A stretch of 64,000 nucleotides of DNA from Psychrobacillus soli (lineage in GTDB: Bacteria; Bacillota; Bacilli; Bacillales_A; Planococcaceae). Of the stretch, positions 32,003-40,447 are shown piece after piece. Within the stretch, counting starts at the first letter, position 1. Each line of letters opens with the position of its first letter. The stretch is taken from NCBI RefSeq assembly GCF_006861775.1, contig NZ_VDGG01000006.1, forward strand, positions 49,806-113,805, given 5' to 3'. The notes beneath the pieces are model-generated. The model was given only the letters and a program-made list of their open reading frames with translations. It was not told the origin of the DNA and made no database searches. The position numbers and the translations under genes were made by a program.

Positions 32003-32461
32003 ATGACGTATGATCAACTAATAATGGAGTACCCACATATTAAAATTATTGAAAAAGTATTACCTAAAGGTCTCCCAGGTTTATATTACGATAATGTGAT
32101 TGAAATTGATAAATTCAAAAATAAATATGAAAAGCATTGTATTTTAGCGGAAGAGCTTGGTCATTACGAGACGACCTATGGAGATATTACAGACTTAAAT
32201 GATGTGAGAAGTGTAAAATTAGAGCAAATAGCTCGAAGATGGGGTTATGAAAAAATTGTCTCTTTGGATCAGCTCATTGATTGCTACGAAAAAAGACAAA
32301 CAACACTAGATGAAGTATGTATAACTCTTGAAATCACTCCAGAGTATTTGAAAAACGTGATCGATTATTATGTTGAAAAATATGGTCTCTTTAAATTACA
32401 CAAAGAGTACAAGATTACCTTTGACCCACTTAATATTAAGATGATAGAAAAAAAAGATTAA
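32003..32461 (+). CDS. ImmA/IrrE-type metallopeptidase-like anti-repressor
   Basis: The 152-residue protein has the ImmA/IrrE core with CILAEELGHYETTYG at about residues 46-60. The usual HExxH appears as EELGH, as in many phage ImmA proteins. VRSVKLEQIARRWGYEKI follows. ImmA cleaves the cognate repressor upon induction. Pairing with the XRE gene supports this. Confidence 0.85.
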   Translation: MTYDQLIMEYPHIKIIEKVLPKGLPGLYYDNVIEIDKFKNKYEKHCILAEELGHYETTYGDITDLNDVRSVKLEQIARRWGYEKIVSLDQLIDCYEKRQTTLDEVCITLEITPEYLKNVIDYYVEKYGLFKLHKEYKITFDPLNIKMIEKKD

Positions 32462-32627
32462 ACTAAGCCTGTATATCATCTATTCCAGCTGCATTCTCAT
32501 AAATTAGAAGGATGACTTAAAAGCTATTCTTCCTTTAAGTCATCCTTCTTTTATTCCTTAGAATTGTATTAGTCCATGTTGTTAGACTAATGAGGCTATG
32601 CTACTTCGGAAGAACAAGTAGTAAAAC

Positions 32628-33932
32628 TTACTTTTTAAGCAATAGTTCGCCTTTTTCATAGTACTCTACCTTCATTTGCTCTGGCACCATCCCTCCACCA
32701 GTCGCCCATGCAATATGGGTTGCATTTTTCAAATTAATTTCATTTTTCGCTAGATGAATTGGACCTGTCATGCCAGCCAGTGCAGATGGTTCCAGTTGAA
32801 TTTTTTCCGTGTCAGCAAGAAGTGCAAGCAATGTGTACATCTTTTCATCACTAATCGTAAAGCTACCACTTAAAAGTTGTTCTAGTGTTTTGCCGACAAA
32901 TCCAGAAGGTCGACCAACTGCAAGGCCATCTGCATCTGTTTTATTGTCTAGGCCGATTTCATCTACTGCTATATCTTCATGTAAACCTGTCATCATTCCA
33001 AGCAGCATACAAGGAGAATTAGTCGGTTCGGCAAAGTAGCAATGAACATGATCACCGAACAAAAGTTTTAAACCGAATGCCACTCCACCAGGTCCACCAC
33101 CGACACCACATGGTAAATAGACAAACAAAGGATTGTTTTCATCCACCTTTTTCCCTTGCTGCTCCAACTGATTTTTTAGCCTACTAGCCGCAACTGCATA
33201 GCCCATAAATAAGTCCGTCGAGTTTTCGTCATCGATAAAAAAGCATGTCCGATCTTTTTCCGCTTGTTTTCTACCTTCTTCCACTGCAACACTGTAGTCA
33301 GAAGCATATTCGATCACTTCTACCCCTTTTTCACGAAGCATGTCTTTTTTCCATTGCTTCGCATCGCTCGACATATGGACGGTCACGTGGAATCCGATTT
33401 TTGCACTCATAATTCCAATGCTAAGACCTAGGTTACCCGTTGAGCCAACTGCAATGGAATACCCTGCGAAAAATTCTCGCATTTCTTTATTTGCAAGAAT
33501 AGCGTAGTCGTCAGTTTCCGTTAATAAACCTTCACGAATGGCCAGTGTCTCCGCAATTTTCAACACTTCGTAAATGCCGCCACGTGCTTTAATAGAACCG
33601 GAAATCGGCAAATTATTGTCGCATTTTAATAAAAGCTCTCCGTTGAAATCTGTTTGGAATAACTCCTTCATCGCAGCAGCCATTGCTGGAATTTCTACAA
33701 GTGGGGATTCAATGATGCCATTTGATTTCGCTGTTTCAGGAAAGGCAATTTGTAAATAAGATGCAAATCGATCTAGTCGATCGCTTGCGTCCTGTACCAT
33801 TTCCTCTGTGACGGATATATTTTTCAACGCCTCTTCTGTTTTTATTAAATTTGGATTAAACCAAATTATTTCTTCTGCTTTTTTCATTTTTTCGATTAAA
33901 GGAAATTGCTCGATTAAGTTTTGTCTTGTCAT
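32628..33932 (-). CDS. dsdA: D-serine ammonia-lyase
   Basis: The 434-residue PLP enzyme of the fold-type II family has the PLP lysine in [12 protein letters not shown], the phosphate loop GSTGNLGLS and the D-serine dehydratase-specific [15 protein letters not shown]. It converts D-serine to pyruvate and ammonia. The ATG at 33932 is preferred over an upstream ATG because AAGGG lies 9 nt upstream and the protein then begins as its relatives. A GNAT gene lies 20 nt upstream on the same strand. Confidence 0.93.
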   Translation of the reverse strand: MTRQNLIEQFPLIEKMKKAEEIIWFNPNLIKTEEALKNISVTEEMVQDASDRLDRFASYLQIAFPETAKSNGIIESPLVEIPAMAAAMKELFQTDFNGELLLKCDNNLPISGSIKARGGIYEVLKIAETLAIREGLLTETDDYAILANKEMREFFAGYSIAVGSTGNLGLSIGIMSAKIGFHVTVHMSSDAKQWKKDMLREKGVEVIEYASDYSVAVEEGRKQAEKDRTCFFIDDENSTDLFMGYAVAASRLKNQLEQQGKKVDENNPLFVYLPCGVGGGPGGVAFGLKLLFGDHVHCYFAEPTNSPCMLLGMMTGLHEDIAVDEIGLDNKTDADGLAVGRPSGFVGKTLEQLLSGSFTISDEKMYTLLALLADTEKIQLEPSALAGMTGPIHLAKNEINLKNATHIAWATGGGMVPEQMKVEYYEKGELLLKK

Positions 33933-33951
33933 AGTTGTCTTACCCTTTCTC

Positions 33952-34389
33952 TTATAAGCTGTACACATGTGTTATATCTGGTGAACGCTCGTCAAATTGA
34001 AATCCATTCGCGCGGTAAAATGCATCCGCTTTTGCCGATTCGGTTTTCGTTGTAATTTCGTTGAATTCACCCTTAGCATGGACGAAAAGCGCTTGGAAAA
34101 GTTCTCTTCCGATTCCTTTTCTGCGATAGGATGGTAGTGTATAAGCTCTTTGTAGCCTTGCAGCATCTGTATTTTTTGTATTTCGATTTAATCCTCCAAT
34201 TGCTACAATTTCTTCCCCATCCCATGCACCAAATAGTGCTTCTCCTTGTTCGCTAAATCGATTCGTACCATCTTCATATTCAGTAGCAAGCCTTGATACG
34301 AAACGATATCCTTCCTTTTCGCTTTCTTGAATTAGTTTGGATACGTCGACTTCTTTCAAATCAGAAATTCTTCTCACTTCGATTGCCAT
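33952..34389 (-). CDS. GNAT-family N-acetyltransferase
   Basis: The 145-residue single GNAT domain has the acetyl-CoA loop [18 protein letters not shown] at about residues 83-100 and the C-terminal [13 protein letters not shown]. The substrate is unknown. It probably forms a two-gene unit with dsdA, which hints at an amino acid or small amine substrate. Confidence 0.8.
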   Translation of the reverse strand: MAIEVRRISDLKEVDVSKLIQESEKEGYRFVSRLATEYEDGTNRFSEQGEALFGAWDGEEIVAIGGLNRNTKNTDAARLQRAYTLPSYRRKGIGRELFQALFVHAKGEFNEITTKTESAKADAFYRANGFQFDERSPDITHVYSL

Positions 34390-34490
34390 ATACGTTCCCC
34401 CATTCTATTTTAAAAACGAACTCTATACTAATATTCGGTATATGGAAGCGTTTTCCCTTTATATTACCGCAAACAAAAGACTTAAAAAAA

Positions 34491-34543
34491 AATGTTACAG
34501 GATTGTTACTGGTGCCTGGCACCAGTAACAATCCTGTAACATT
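34491..34543. repeat. 53-bp perfect palindrome
   Basis: Arms of 26 nt (34491-34516 and 34518-34543) are exact inverse copies around a single T, with GGTGCCTGGCACC at the centre. It sits between the GNAT and trhO genes. The central GGTGCC/GGCACC motif recurs in intergenic palindromes of many Bacillaceae. It lacks a U-run directly after the stem, so it is not an ordinary terminator. Confidence 0.85.
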
Positions 34544-34562
34544 AACAATGCAATCAATCGAT

Positions 34563-34599
34563 AAAAAAATCCCGCTTTGCTTTAAACAAGGCGGGATTT
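34563..34599 (-). terminator. Terminator of trhO
   Basis: On the minus strand AAATCCCGC and GCGGGATTT pair, followed by TTTTAT, 8 nt after the trhO stop. Confidence 0.8.
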
Positions 34600-34606
34600 T
34601 GGGATT

Positions 34607-35563
34607 TTATACAGTTGCTTCGATTGCAGCTAGTCTTGACTCTACTTCTTCTTCAGAAAGATTATGTTCTACGATGTAGCGGTTGCGTGGGTGCACGCGG
34701 CAGTCGTGTGAACAGCTACGAAGATGTTTGTGTTCGTTTTCTTCAGAGCAAAGAATTTTGTCATTACAGTCTGGGTTGGCACAGTTTACATAGCGTTCAC
34801 ATGGTTCACCAGTAAAATGATCTTTCCCAACAACGACATGTTCTACTTGATTAATCGGAACAGCGATACGCTCGTCAAATACGTACATTTGACCATCCCA
34901 TAATTGTCCTTTGACTTCTGGATCTTTTGCGTATGTTGCAATACCACCATGTAGTTGTGCAACGTCTTCAAAACCTTCGCGCACTAACCAGCCAGAGAAT
35001 TTTTCACAACGAATTCCACCTGTGCAATACGTCAATACTTTTTTACCTTCGAACATTTCTCTGTTTTCCAGCATCCATTCCGGCAGATCACGGAAGTTCC
35101 GAATATCTGGTCGAATTGCTCCACGGAAATGTCCTAGATCGAATTCATAGTCATTACGAGCATCGATTACAATGGTATCTTCTGCTTGCATTTGTTCGAA
35201 AAACTCTTTTGGAGAAAGGTATTTTCCTGTTAGCTCATTTGGATTAATGTCTTCTGCTAATCCTAAATGAACGATTTCTTTTTTTGGACGAACATGCATT
35301 TTCTTAAATGCGTGTCCTTCCGCTTCATCTATTTTATACACCATGTCAGCAAAACGATCGTCCGCTTTCATCATGTCCATATATGCGTCGGTTTGTTCAA
35401 TTGTTCCCGAGCATGTGCCGTTAATTCCTTCGTCAGATACTAAAATACGCCCTTTTAACCCAATTTCTTTACAAGCAGCAAGATGTTCTTGTGCAAATAT
35501 GACTGGATCTTCTATCGGGACATATTTATAGTAAAGTAATACTCTGTATGCATTTGTTTCCAT
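34607..35563 (-). CDS. trhO: tRNA uridine(34) hydroxylase, rhodanese-domain protein
   Basis: The 318-residue protein has an N-terminal UPF0176 domain ([31 protein letters not shown]). A rhodanese domain follows ([19 protein letters not shown]) with active-site loop CTGGIRCEK, and a C-terminal cysteine-rich tail ([22 protein letters not shown]) completes it. This is TrhO, which hydroxylates U34 of tRNA to ho5U without oxygen-independent prephenate chemistry. Single-gene transcript. Confidence 0.92.
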   Translation of the reverse strand: METNAYRVLLYYKYVPIEDPVIFAQEHLAACKEIGLKGRILVSDEGINGTCSGTIEQTDAYMDMMKADDRFADMVYKIDEAEGHAFKKMHVRPKKEIVHLGLAEDINPNELTGKYLSPKEFFEQMQAEDTIVIDARNDYEFDLGHFRGAIRPDIRNFRDLPEWMLENREMFEGKKVLTYCTGGIRCEKFSGWLVREGFEDVAQLHGGIATYAKDPEVKGQLWDGQMYVFDERIAVPINQVEHVVVGKDHFTGEPCERYVNCANPDCNDKILCSEENEHKHLRSCSHDCRVHPRNRYIVEHNLSEEEVESRLAAIEATV

Positions 35564-35652
35564 TTTTTACTCCACCTTTTCTAATTTTGTCCACCGAACA
35601 GTATAACAAAAATAGTGATGGATGTTAACTATTTCAATTGAATTCTAAACAG

Positions 35653-36099
35653 TCAGTCTTTCGTTGCTACTTTACAAAGTTCTGTAAAACCTCTTTCAAA
35701 TTTTTCGTTATCTTCTTTCTGACGTTTTCTCGGTCCTTTCAGTCTTCCTCCAGCTTGCCTTATTTTTTTGGACATATGACGACTATCTAATAGCTGGTCT
35801 ATGTTTTCGGCTGTATACCAACGCCCATTTTGATCGATTGCAAATCCTTGTTTTGCTAACACCATTGCGGCAAGCCCATAGTCTTGCGTAACGACGATAT
35901 CTCCTTTTTTGACACGGTTCACGAGCACAAAGTCAACTGCATCCGCACCTTTGGAGACCATTACCGTCTCTGCACCTTCCCTTTGCATATAATGCGCAGT
36001 ATCACATAACAATGTAATCTTTAAGTTAAACTTTTTTGCAACAGCAATTGTCAAATCTACTACCGGACATCCATCTGCATCCACCAACACACTCACCAT
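35653..36099 (-). CDS. YaiI/YqxD family protein (UPF0178)
   Basis: The 148-residue protein has the PIN-like UPF0178 pattern VLVDADGCPV at residues 4-13, VVTQDYGLAAMVLAKQG in the middle and RLKGPRKR near the end. The function is unknown; the fold suggests a nuclease. The ATG at 36099 follows GAGGTG; a longer frame start is not supported. Confidence 0.88.
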   Translation of the reverse strand: MVSVLVDADGCPVVDLTIAVAKKFNLKITLLCDTAHYMQREGAETVMVSKGADAVDFVLVNRVKKGDIVVTQDYGLAAMVLAKQGFAIDQNGRWYTAENIDQLLDSRHMSKKIRQAGGRLKGPRKRQKEDNEKFERGFTELCKVATKD

Positions 36100-36170
36100 T
36101 TTACGCACCTCATTCAAACGTCCTTTTTACACCATTGTATTACACTCTTTCAAATAAAGTACAATGTAAG

Positions 36171-36198
36171 AAAAAAGCGCCCATACCACTGGACGCTT
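36171..36198 (-). terminator. Terminator of the SsuABC-like operon
   Basis: On the minus strand AAGCGTCC and GGGCGCTT pair (one GU) with TTTTTC after; the stop codon touches the stem. Confidence 0.7.
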
Positions 36199-37283
36199 TA
36201 TCGTTCATATGCTCCTAAAATCTCTACTGCTTTTTCGGTGGTTGACGTGTCGACTGCTTTATCAAAGTCAACGTCTCCACTGATTGCACCATTTGCTTTA
36301 TATGCATCGTATTGTTTTACAACGTCATCTAAAAACATTTTGCCATCCGGATCCAGACCCGTTACAAATACCTTTTCCCATAATGCAGGGTCTTTTAAAG
36401 CGGTATGTTTTGTCATAATATCAATTATTTCGTCTTTTCCTTCCCCTTTAATGAAGGCATCATTATAGTCACGCACTCCTTTTAAATAAGCAGCCATAAA
36501 TCGTAATGACACATTTTTTTCATCATTCATAAACTGAGGCGATCCAAGTACGAGGGCTATTTGTGATTCAGGAGCGTAGTCTGTTGCATCCCCAAAACGA
36601 GTGTGAAAACCATTTTCAATTCCTTGTGTAATTAACGGTTCAATTTGCAATGCAGCATCGATCGAACCATTTTCAATTGCTCCTAGCATACTACCAAAGT
36701 CTCCAAGTAATACGAATTCCACATCATCTTGTGTTAATCCTGCATGTTTCAACATTTCTAAATAAATGTATTCATCAATTGAGTTTTTAGAAGAGATAGC
36801 AATACGTTTGCCTTTAAAGTCTTTGTATTCTTTGATGACATCTTGCATATGATTACCTATTACGAAAGTAAAGTACGATTTTCCTGGCACATTATGCCCT
36901 TTATCGGCAATAATTTTCACATCGATACCTTGAGCAATGGCGTTGAAGAATGAAGCTGTTGATACTCCTCCGGCGATATCCACTTCACCAGACGCAAGCG
37001 CTGGAAGCATTTCGTCACTATTTGCAAACTGAGCAAATTCTACTTCGATATTATAGTCTTCGAAATATCCTTTTTCTTTCGCAATATAAAATCCGGCTCC
37101 AGAAGCTGCCCCATCTTCTGCGATAATAACTTTCACTTTCTTTTCCAGCGGAGCCAAATCACCTGATGGGTTATTTGTATTTACATCGTCGTCGATTGCA
37201 TCTGTGCTCCCCTTTTCTTTAGAACTACACGCACCCAATAAAAGTACCACTGATGCAATTAGTATGAACCAACGCTTTTTCAC
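36198..37283 (-). CDS. SsuA/NMT1-type ABC substrate-binding lipoprotein
   Basis: The 361-residue lipoprotein has a signal peptide ending in the lipobox LGAC (Cys19). The binding fold is typical for the nitrate/sulfonate/taurine/thiamine-precursor group: YIAKEKGYFEDYNIEVEF, LASGEVDIAGG, FKGKRIAISSKNSIDEY and GSIDAALQIEPL. Third gene of the ABC operon. The substrate cannot be told from the sequence; candidates are an aliphatic sulfonate, taurine or a pyrimidine precursor. Confidence 0.85.
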   Translation of the reverse strand: MKKRWFILIASVVLLLGACSSKEKGSTDAIDDDVNTNNPSGDLAPLEKKVKVIIAEDGAASGAGFYIAKEKGYFEDYNIEVEFAQFANSDEMLPALASGEVDIAGGVSTASFFNAIAQGIDVKIIADKGHNVPGKSYFTFVIGNHMQDVIKEYKDFKGKRIAISSKNSIDEYIYLEMLKHAGLTQDDVEFVLLGDFGSMLGAIENGSIDAALQIEPLITQGIENGFHTRFGDATDYAPESQIALVLGSPQFMNDEKNVSLRFMAAYLKGVRDYNDAFIKGEGKDEIIDIMTKHTALKDPALWEKVFVTGLDPDGKMFLDDVVKQYDAYKANGAISGDVDFDKAVDTSTTEKAVEILGAYER

Positions 37284-37295
37284 AAGCTTCCTCCC

Positions 37296-38075
37296 TTATC
37301 CTCTCGATCGTTGTACCTCTTTTTGTAAATGATTCCAAATGGCAATGAATTGCTCCGCCATTTCTGTATTTGCTCGCACTTGCTCCATCGTTCTCGGCCT
37401 TGGAATAGGCACTTTAATTTCTTTTACAATTTCTCCAGGATGTGCGCTCATTAATATAATCCGGTCGCTGAGTAACAACGCTTCATCGATGCTATGTGTA
37501 ATAAATAACACCGTTTTCTTCGTTTCAGACCAAATAGAAAGTAATTCTTCCTGTAAAATGAATTTATTTTGCTCATCGAGTGCTGCAAATGGTTCATCCA
37601 TCAGTAAAATTTCAGGGTCATTTGCAAAAGCTCTGGCAATGCTAATTCGTTGTTTCATGCCCCCCGAAAGCTCTTTTGGATACAGCTTAGAAAAATTACT
37701 TAGACCTACTTTTTTCAAATAATTATTCGTTTGCTTACGGATAAATTCTTTCGGCAAATGGCGCATGTTAAGCCCGAATGCTACGTTTTCTTCGACCGTC
37801 AACCAAGGAATAACCCCTTTTTCTTGAAAGACCATCGACTGCAACGGACGAAAATCCGAATCAGCTGCAATCGTAAATTGACCCGAACTTGGGTGCTCTA
37901 AGCCTGCAAGTATGCGTAATAAAGTCGTCTTTCCGCAACCACTTGGTCCTACTAAACAAACAAATTCGCCTTCTTCTACTTCAAGCGATACATTTTTAAT
38001 CGCCGTCACACTATTATTTTTCTTATAAAACACTTTTGTTAAATCTTCAATTGAAATTTTCACATCATTACTCAC
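37296..38075 (-). CDS. SsuB/TauB-type ABC transporter ATPase
   Basis: The 259-residue ATPase has Walker A GPSGCGKTT (about 43-51), Q-loop MVFQEKGVIPWLTVEENV, signature LSGGMKQR, Walker B EILLMDEPF and H-loop FITHSIDEA. It energises the importer together with the permease encoded 4 nt upstream. Confidence 0.92.
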   Translation of the reverse strand: MSNDVKISIEDLTKVFYKKNNSVTAIKNVSLEVEEGEFVCLVGPSGCGKTTLLRILAGLEHPSSGQFTIAADSDFRPLQSMVFQEKGVIPWLTVEENVAFGLNMRHLPKEFIRKQTNNYLKKVGLSNFSKLYPKELSGGMKQRISIARAFANDPEILLMDEPFAALDEQNKFILQEELLSIWSETKKTVLFITHSIDEALLLSDRIILMSAHPGEIVKEIKVPIPRPRTMEQVRANTEMAEQFIAIWNHLQKEVQRSRG

Positions 38076-38079
38076 CTAT

Positions 38080-38901
38080 TCACCTCCATGGGACAATTTT
38101 CTTTTGCAGCCCACGTAGGAACAGCGAAAATAGAAATCCGAAAAAGGAAATAAGTATTAACCCAACGAACATTTCTTTTAACATAAAAGCTTTGTAAGAG
38201 GTCCATATTAAATACCCTATCCCCGATGTGGCTCCCATCATTTCCGCAGCAACGATTGTAAGCAGTGCAATCGCCTGCCCCATTTGAATACCTTCTAGCA
38301 TGACAGGTAATGCACCCGGAAATGCTATTTTGAAGAAGAAATCTTTCGGACTTGCCCCGTAATTTTTCGCAACGTCTAAATGCACCTTTTCTATATTGAG
38401 AACACCTGCAACGGTATTAATAACAACTGGGAAAAATACGCTTCCTGCAATCGTTACTACTTTAGAAAAGTCTCCTATTCCAAAAAAGATAATAATGATC
38501 GGGAGTAGTGCTAGCGTAGGTATTGGCATAAGTGCCATCACTATTGGAGATATAAAATGTCGAATAGGTGCATACAGTCCCATTAGTAAGCCAATGACTA
38601 CACCTGGAATTACTCCGAGTAAAAACCCTGCTGCTATTCTATATAATGATACGGAAACATGTGTCCATAACAGGCCGTTCGTTGCCAACTCGAAAAACGT
38701 CGTTATAATGGCAGACGGCGGCGGGAAAAATCGAATATCCAATATTCCCGTTCGAGAACATATTTCCCAAAGTAAAAGAAGTAAAACCGGTGAAATAATC
38801 GTTAATAGTTGCTTGCTTCGCTCTTTTACTTGTTGCTTTTTCCATTCCTGTTGCTCGGTTTCATAGGGATCGAACCGTACGTTCCCTTTTTCATCGCGCA
38901 T
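38080..38901 (-). CDS. SsuC/TauC-type ABC transporter permease
   Basis: The 273-residue permease has about six helices and the EAA coupling loop (VAKNYGASPKDFFFKIAFPGALPVMLEGIQMG). N-terminal RDEKGNVRFDPYETEQQEWKKQ is cytoplasmic. First gene of the ABC operon; no riboswitch is visible upstream, so thiamine-precursor transport is less likely than sulfonate or related uptake. Confidence 0.9.
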   Translation of the reverse strand: MRDEKGNVRFDPYETEQQEWKKQQVKERSKQLLTIISPVLLLLLWEICSRTGILDIRFFPPPSAIITTFFELATNGLLWTHVSVSLYRIAAGFLLGVIPGVVIGLLMGLYAPIRHFISPIVMALMPIPTLALLPIIIIFFGIGDFSKVVTIAGSVFFPVVINTVAGVLNIEKVHLDVAKNYGASPKDFFFKIAFPGALPVMLEGIQMGQAIALLTIVAAEMMGATSGIGYLIWTSYKAFMLKEMFVGLILISFFGFLFSLFLRGLQKKIVPWR

Positions 38902-39056
38902 TTTTCACCACCTCTTCTCCAAATAATATGTCGAAAGTAGGGAATGTGTGAAAAACACAGTCTAAATAGATCTTTACCTGGTTTTCTATTTAATTCTAAT
39001 TGACTTATTACACATAATTTGGTAAATTTATAAATATTTTAAGGGAGGTAATACAT

Positions 39057-40364
39057 TTGTCATCAAGGGATTTAACGTCAAGTAGAGAAATGCCATATTT
39101 CGTTATAAGTGTTATCTTCAGTTTGCTATTATACATACTTGCAATTTTTTCTTTATTCGGAATTGCTATTTTACTAGTTCTAGTTGGTATTTTGCTCTAC
39201 GCGAATGCCATCATGCTAGGATCCATTCGTGGAAATGGGATACGTATTAACGAAAAACAGTTCCCAGACGTTTATGAACGAGTTATCTCTTTATCTACTA
39301 AGATGAATCTAAAAAAAGTACCTGATGTGTTCGTCATTCATTCGGAAGGTGCATTTAATGCATTCGCTACAAGATTTCTAGGGAGAAACATGGTTGTCAT
39401 TTATTCAGAAGTATTTGAGCTTGCTAGAGAACGAGGAGAGGCAGAACTTGATTTTATCATTGCTCACGAGCTTGCTCATGTAAAAAGAAGACATGTGTGG
39501 AAAAACATTTTAATCATGCCTGCACAATTTATCCCTTTTCTTTCTCAAGCATATAGTCGATCTTGTGAATATACTTGTGACCGGGAAGCCGCTTACTATA
39601 TACAAAATGGAGTAGCTGCTAAGCGAGCACTTACCATTCTTGGGGTTGGAAAAAAATTATATACAGAAGTGAACGAGGATGCTTATCTAGAACAAATTCA
39701 TACGGAATCGAATGTCGCCGTGTGGTTAAGCGAAGTATTATCTAGTCATCCACTTTTGCCTAAACGAATTCAGGCTGTGGGAACATTTATGCAAGTAGAT
39801 GGAACACCTACTTATTACTCCAATGCAGGCAAGATTGCTCTTGGTATAGGTGCTTTCCTCGGAATTTTCTTTGTCGGTTACATTGGGGTTATTGCACTTT
39901 TTGCAGCAGGAACATTCACGTATGCGAGTTTATTTTCCGGAAGTATTTTAGATGAATTGTCTGCCGAAGAGGATTATTCTAGTACCGATTATTATCTTTC
40001 AATGACCCCTCTTATGGAAGCTGTTTCAAATGGAGAGGAAGAAAAAGTTAGAGATCTCATAGCTGACGGCGCTAATCTAGAAGATTTTGATTCAGAGGGA
40101 ACAACTTCTCTTCATTATGCGATTTATGGGGACGATCTAGCAATCGCAGAAGTATTGTTAGATGCAGGAGCTAATCCAAATACAGCAGATGAATACACCA
40201 ATGCTTTAACTGCCGCGTTGGATATGGAGAACTATGAAATGGTTTCTCTACTATATGAATACGGAGCTGATCCAAAAATCGAAGACCCTCTAGGTTATTC
40301 CGCATTAAACAGGCTCGGTGTATATAGCGAAGAGGATTTTTTAAAAGCATTGAATAGCAATTAG
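39057..40364 (+). CDS. M48-family membrane metalloprotease fused to ankyrin repeats
   Basis: The 435-residue protein has two N-terminal membrane helices (14-50), then an M48 (HtpX/Ste24-like) protease domain. Its zinc motif is HELAH at 137-141, with further ligand Glu171 in SCEYTCDREA. A glycine-rich membrane segment at about 262-290 precedes a C-terminal domain of three to four ankyrin repeats (MTPLMEAVSNGEEEKVRDLIADGANLE, TSLHYAIYGDDLAIAEVLLDAGAN, TAALDMENYEMVSLLYEYGADP). Ankyrin repeats bind proteins, so they may present substrates. The TTG start follows GGGAGGT by 7 nt. The fusion is unusual for HtpX-type proteases. Confidence 0.88.
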   Translation: MSSRDLTSSREMPYFVISVIFSLLLYILAIFSLFGIAILLVLVGILLYANAIMLGSIRGNGIRINEKQFPDVYERVISLSTKMNLKKVPDVFVIHSEGAFNAFATRFLGRNMVVIYSEVFELARERGEAELDFIIAHELAHVKRRHVWKNILIMPAQFIPFLSQAYSRSCEYTCDREAAYYIQNGVAAKRALTILGVGKKLYTEVNEDAYLEQIHTESNVAVWLSEVLSSHPLLPKRIQAVGTFMQVDGTPTYYSNAGKIALGIGAFLGIFFVGYIGVIALFAAGTFTYASLFSGSILDELSAEEDYSSTDYYLSMTPLMEAVSNGEEEKVRDLIADGANLEDFDSEGTTSLHYAIYGDDLAIAEVLLDAGANPNTADEYTNALTAALDMENYEMVSLLYEYGADPKIEDPLGYSALNRLGVYSEEDFLKALNSN

Positions 40365-40369
40365 GAACA

Positions 40370-40405
40370 AAAAGGTGAGTCTCGAAATGAAGACTCACCT
40401 TTTCT
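40370..40405 (+). terminator. Terminator of the M48-ankyrin gene
   Basis: AAAAGGTGAGTCT and AGACTCACCTTTT form a perfect 13-bp stem around an 8-nt loop, followed by CTTTT. Symmetric, so it may also serve sbcC on the other strand. Confidence 0.85.
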
Positions 40406-40447
40406 TTTGGATTTTTAATGGAATACATTAGCTAATAAACACATGAG

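Noticed and set aside
34491..34543. Ordinary Rho-independent terminator
   Set aside because: The perfect 26-bp arms are not followed directly by a T-run; a separate good terminator for trhO lies at 34563-34599.
38396..38866. 156-residue plus-strand ORF
   Set aside because: Antisense shadow of the ABC permease gene.
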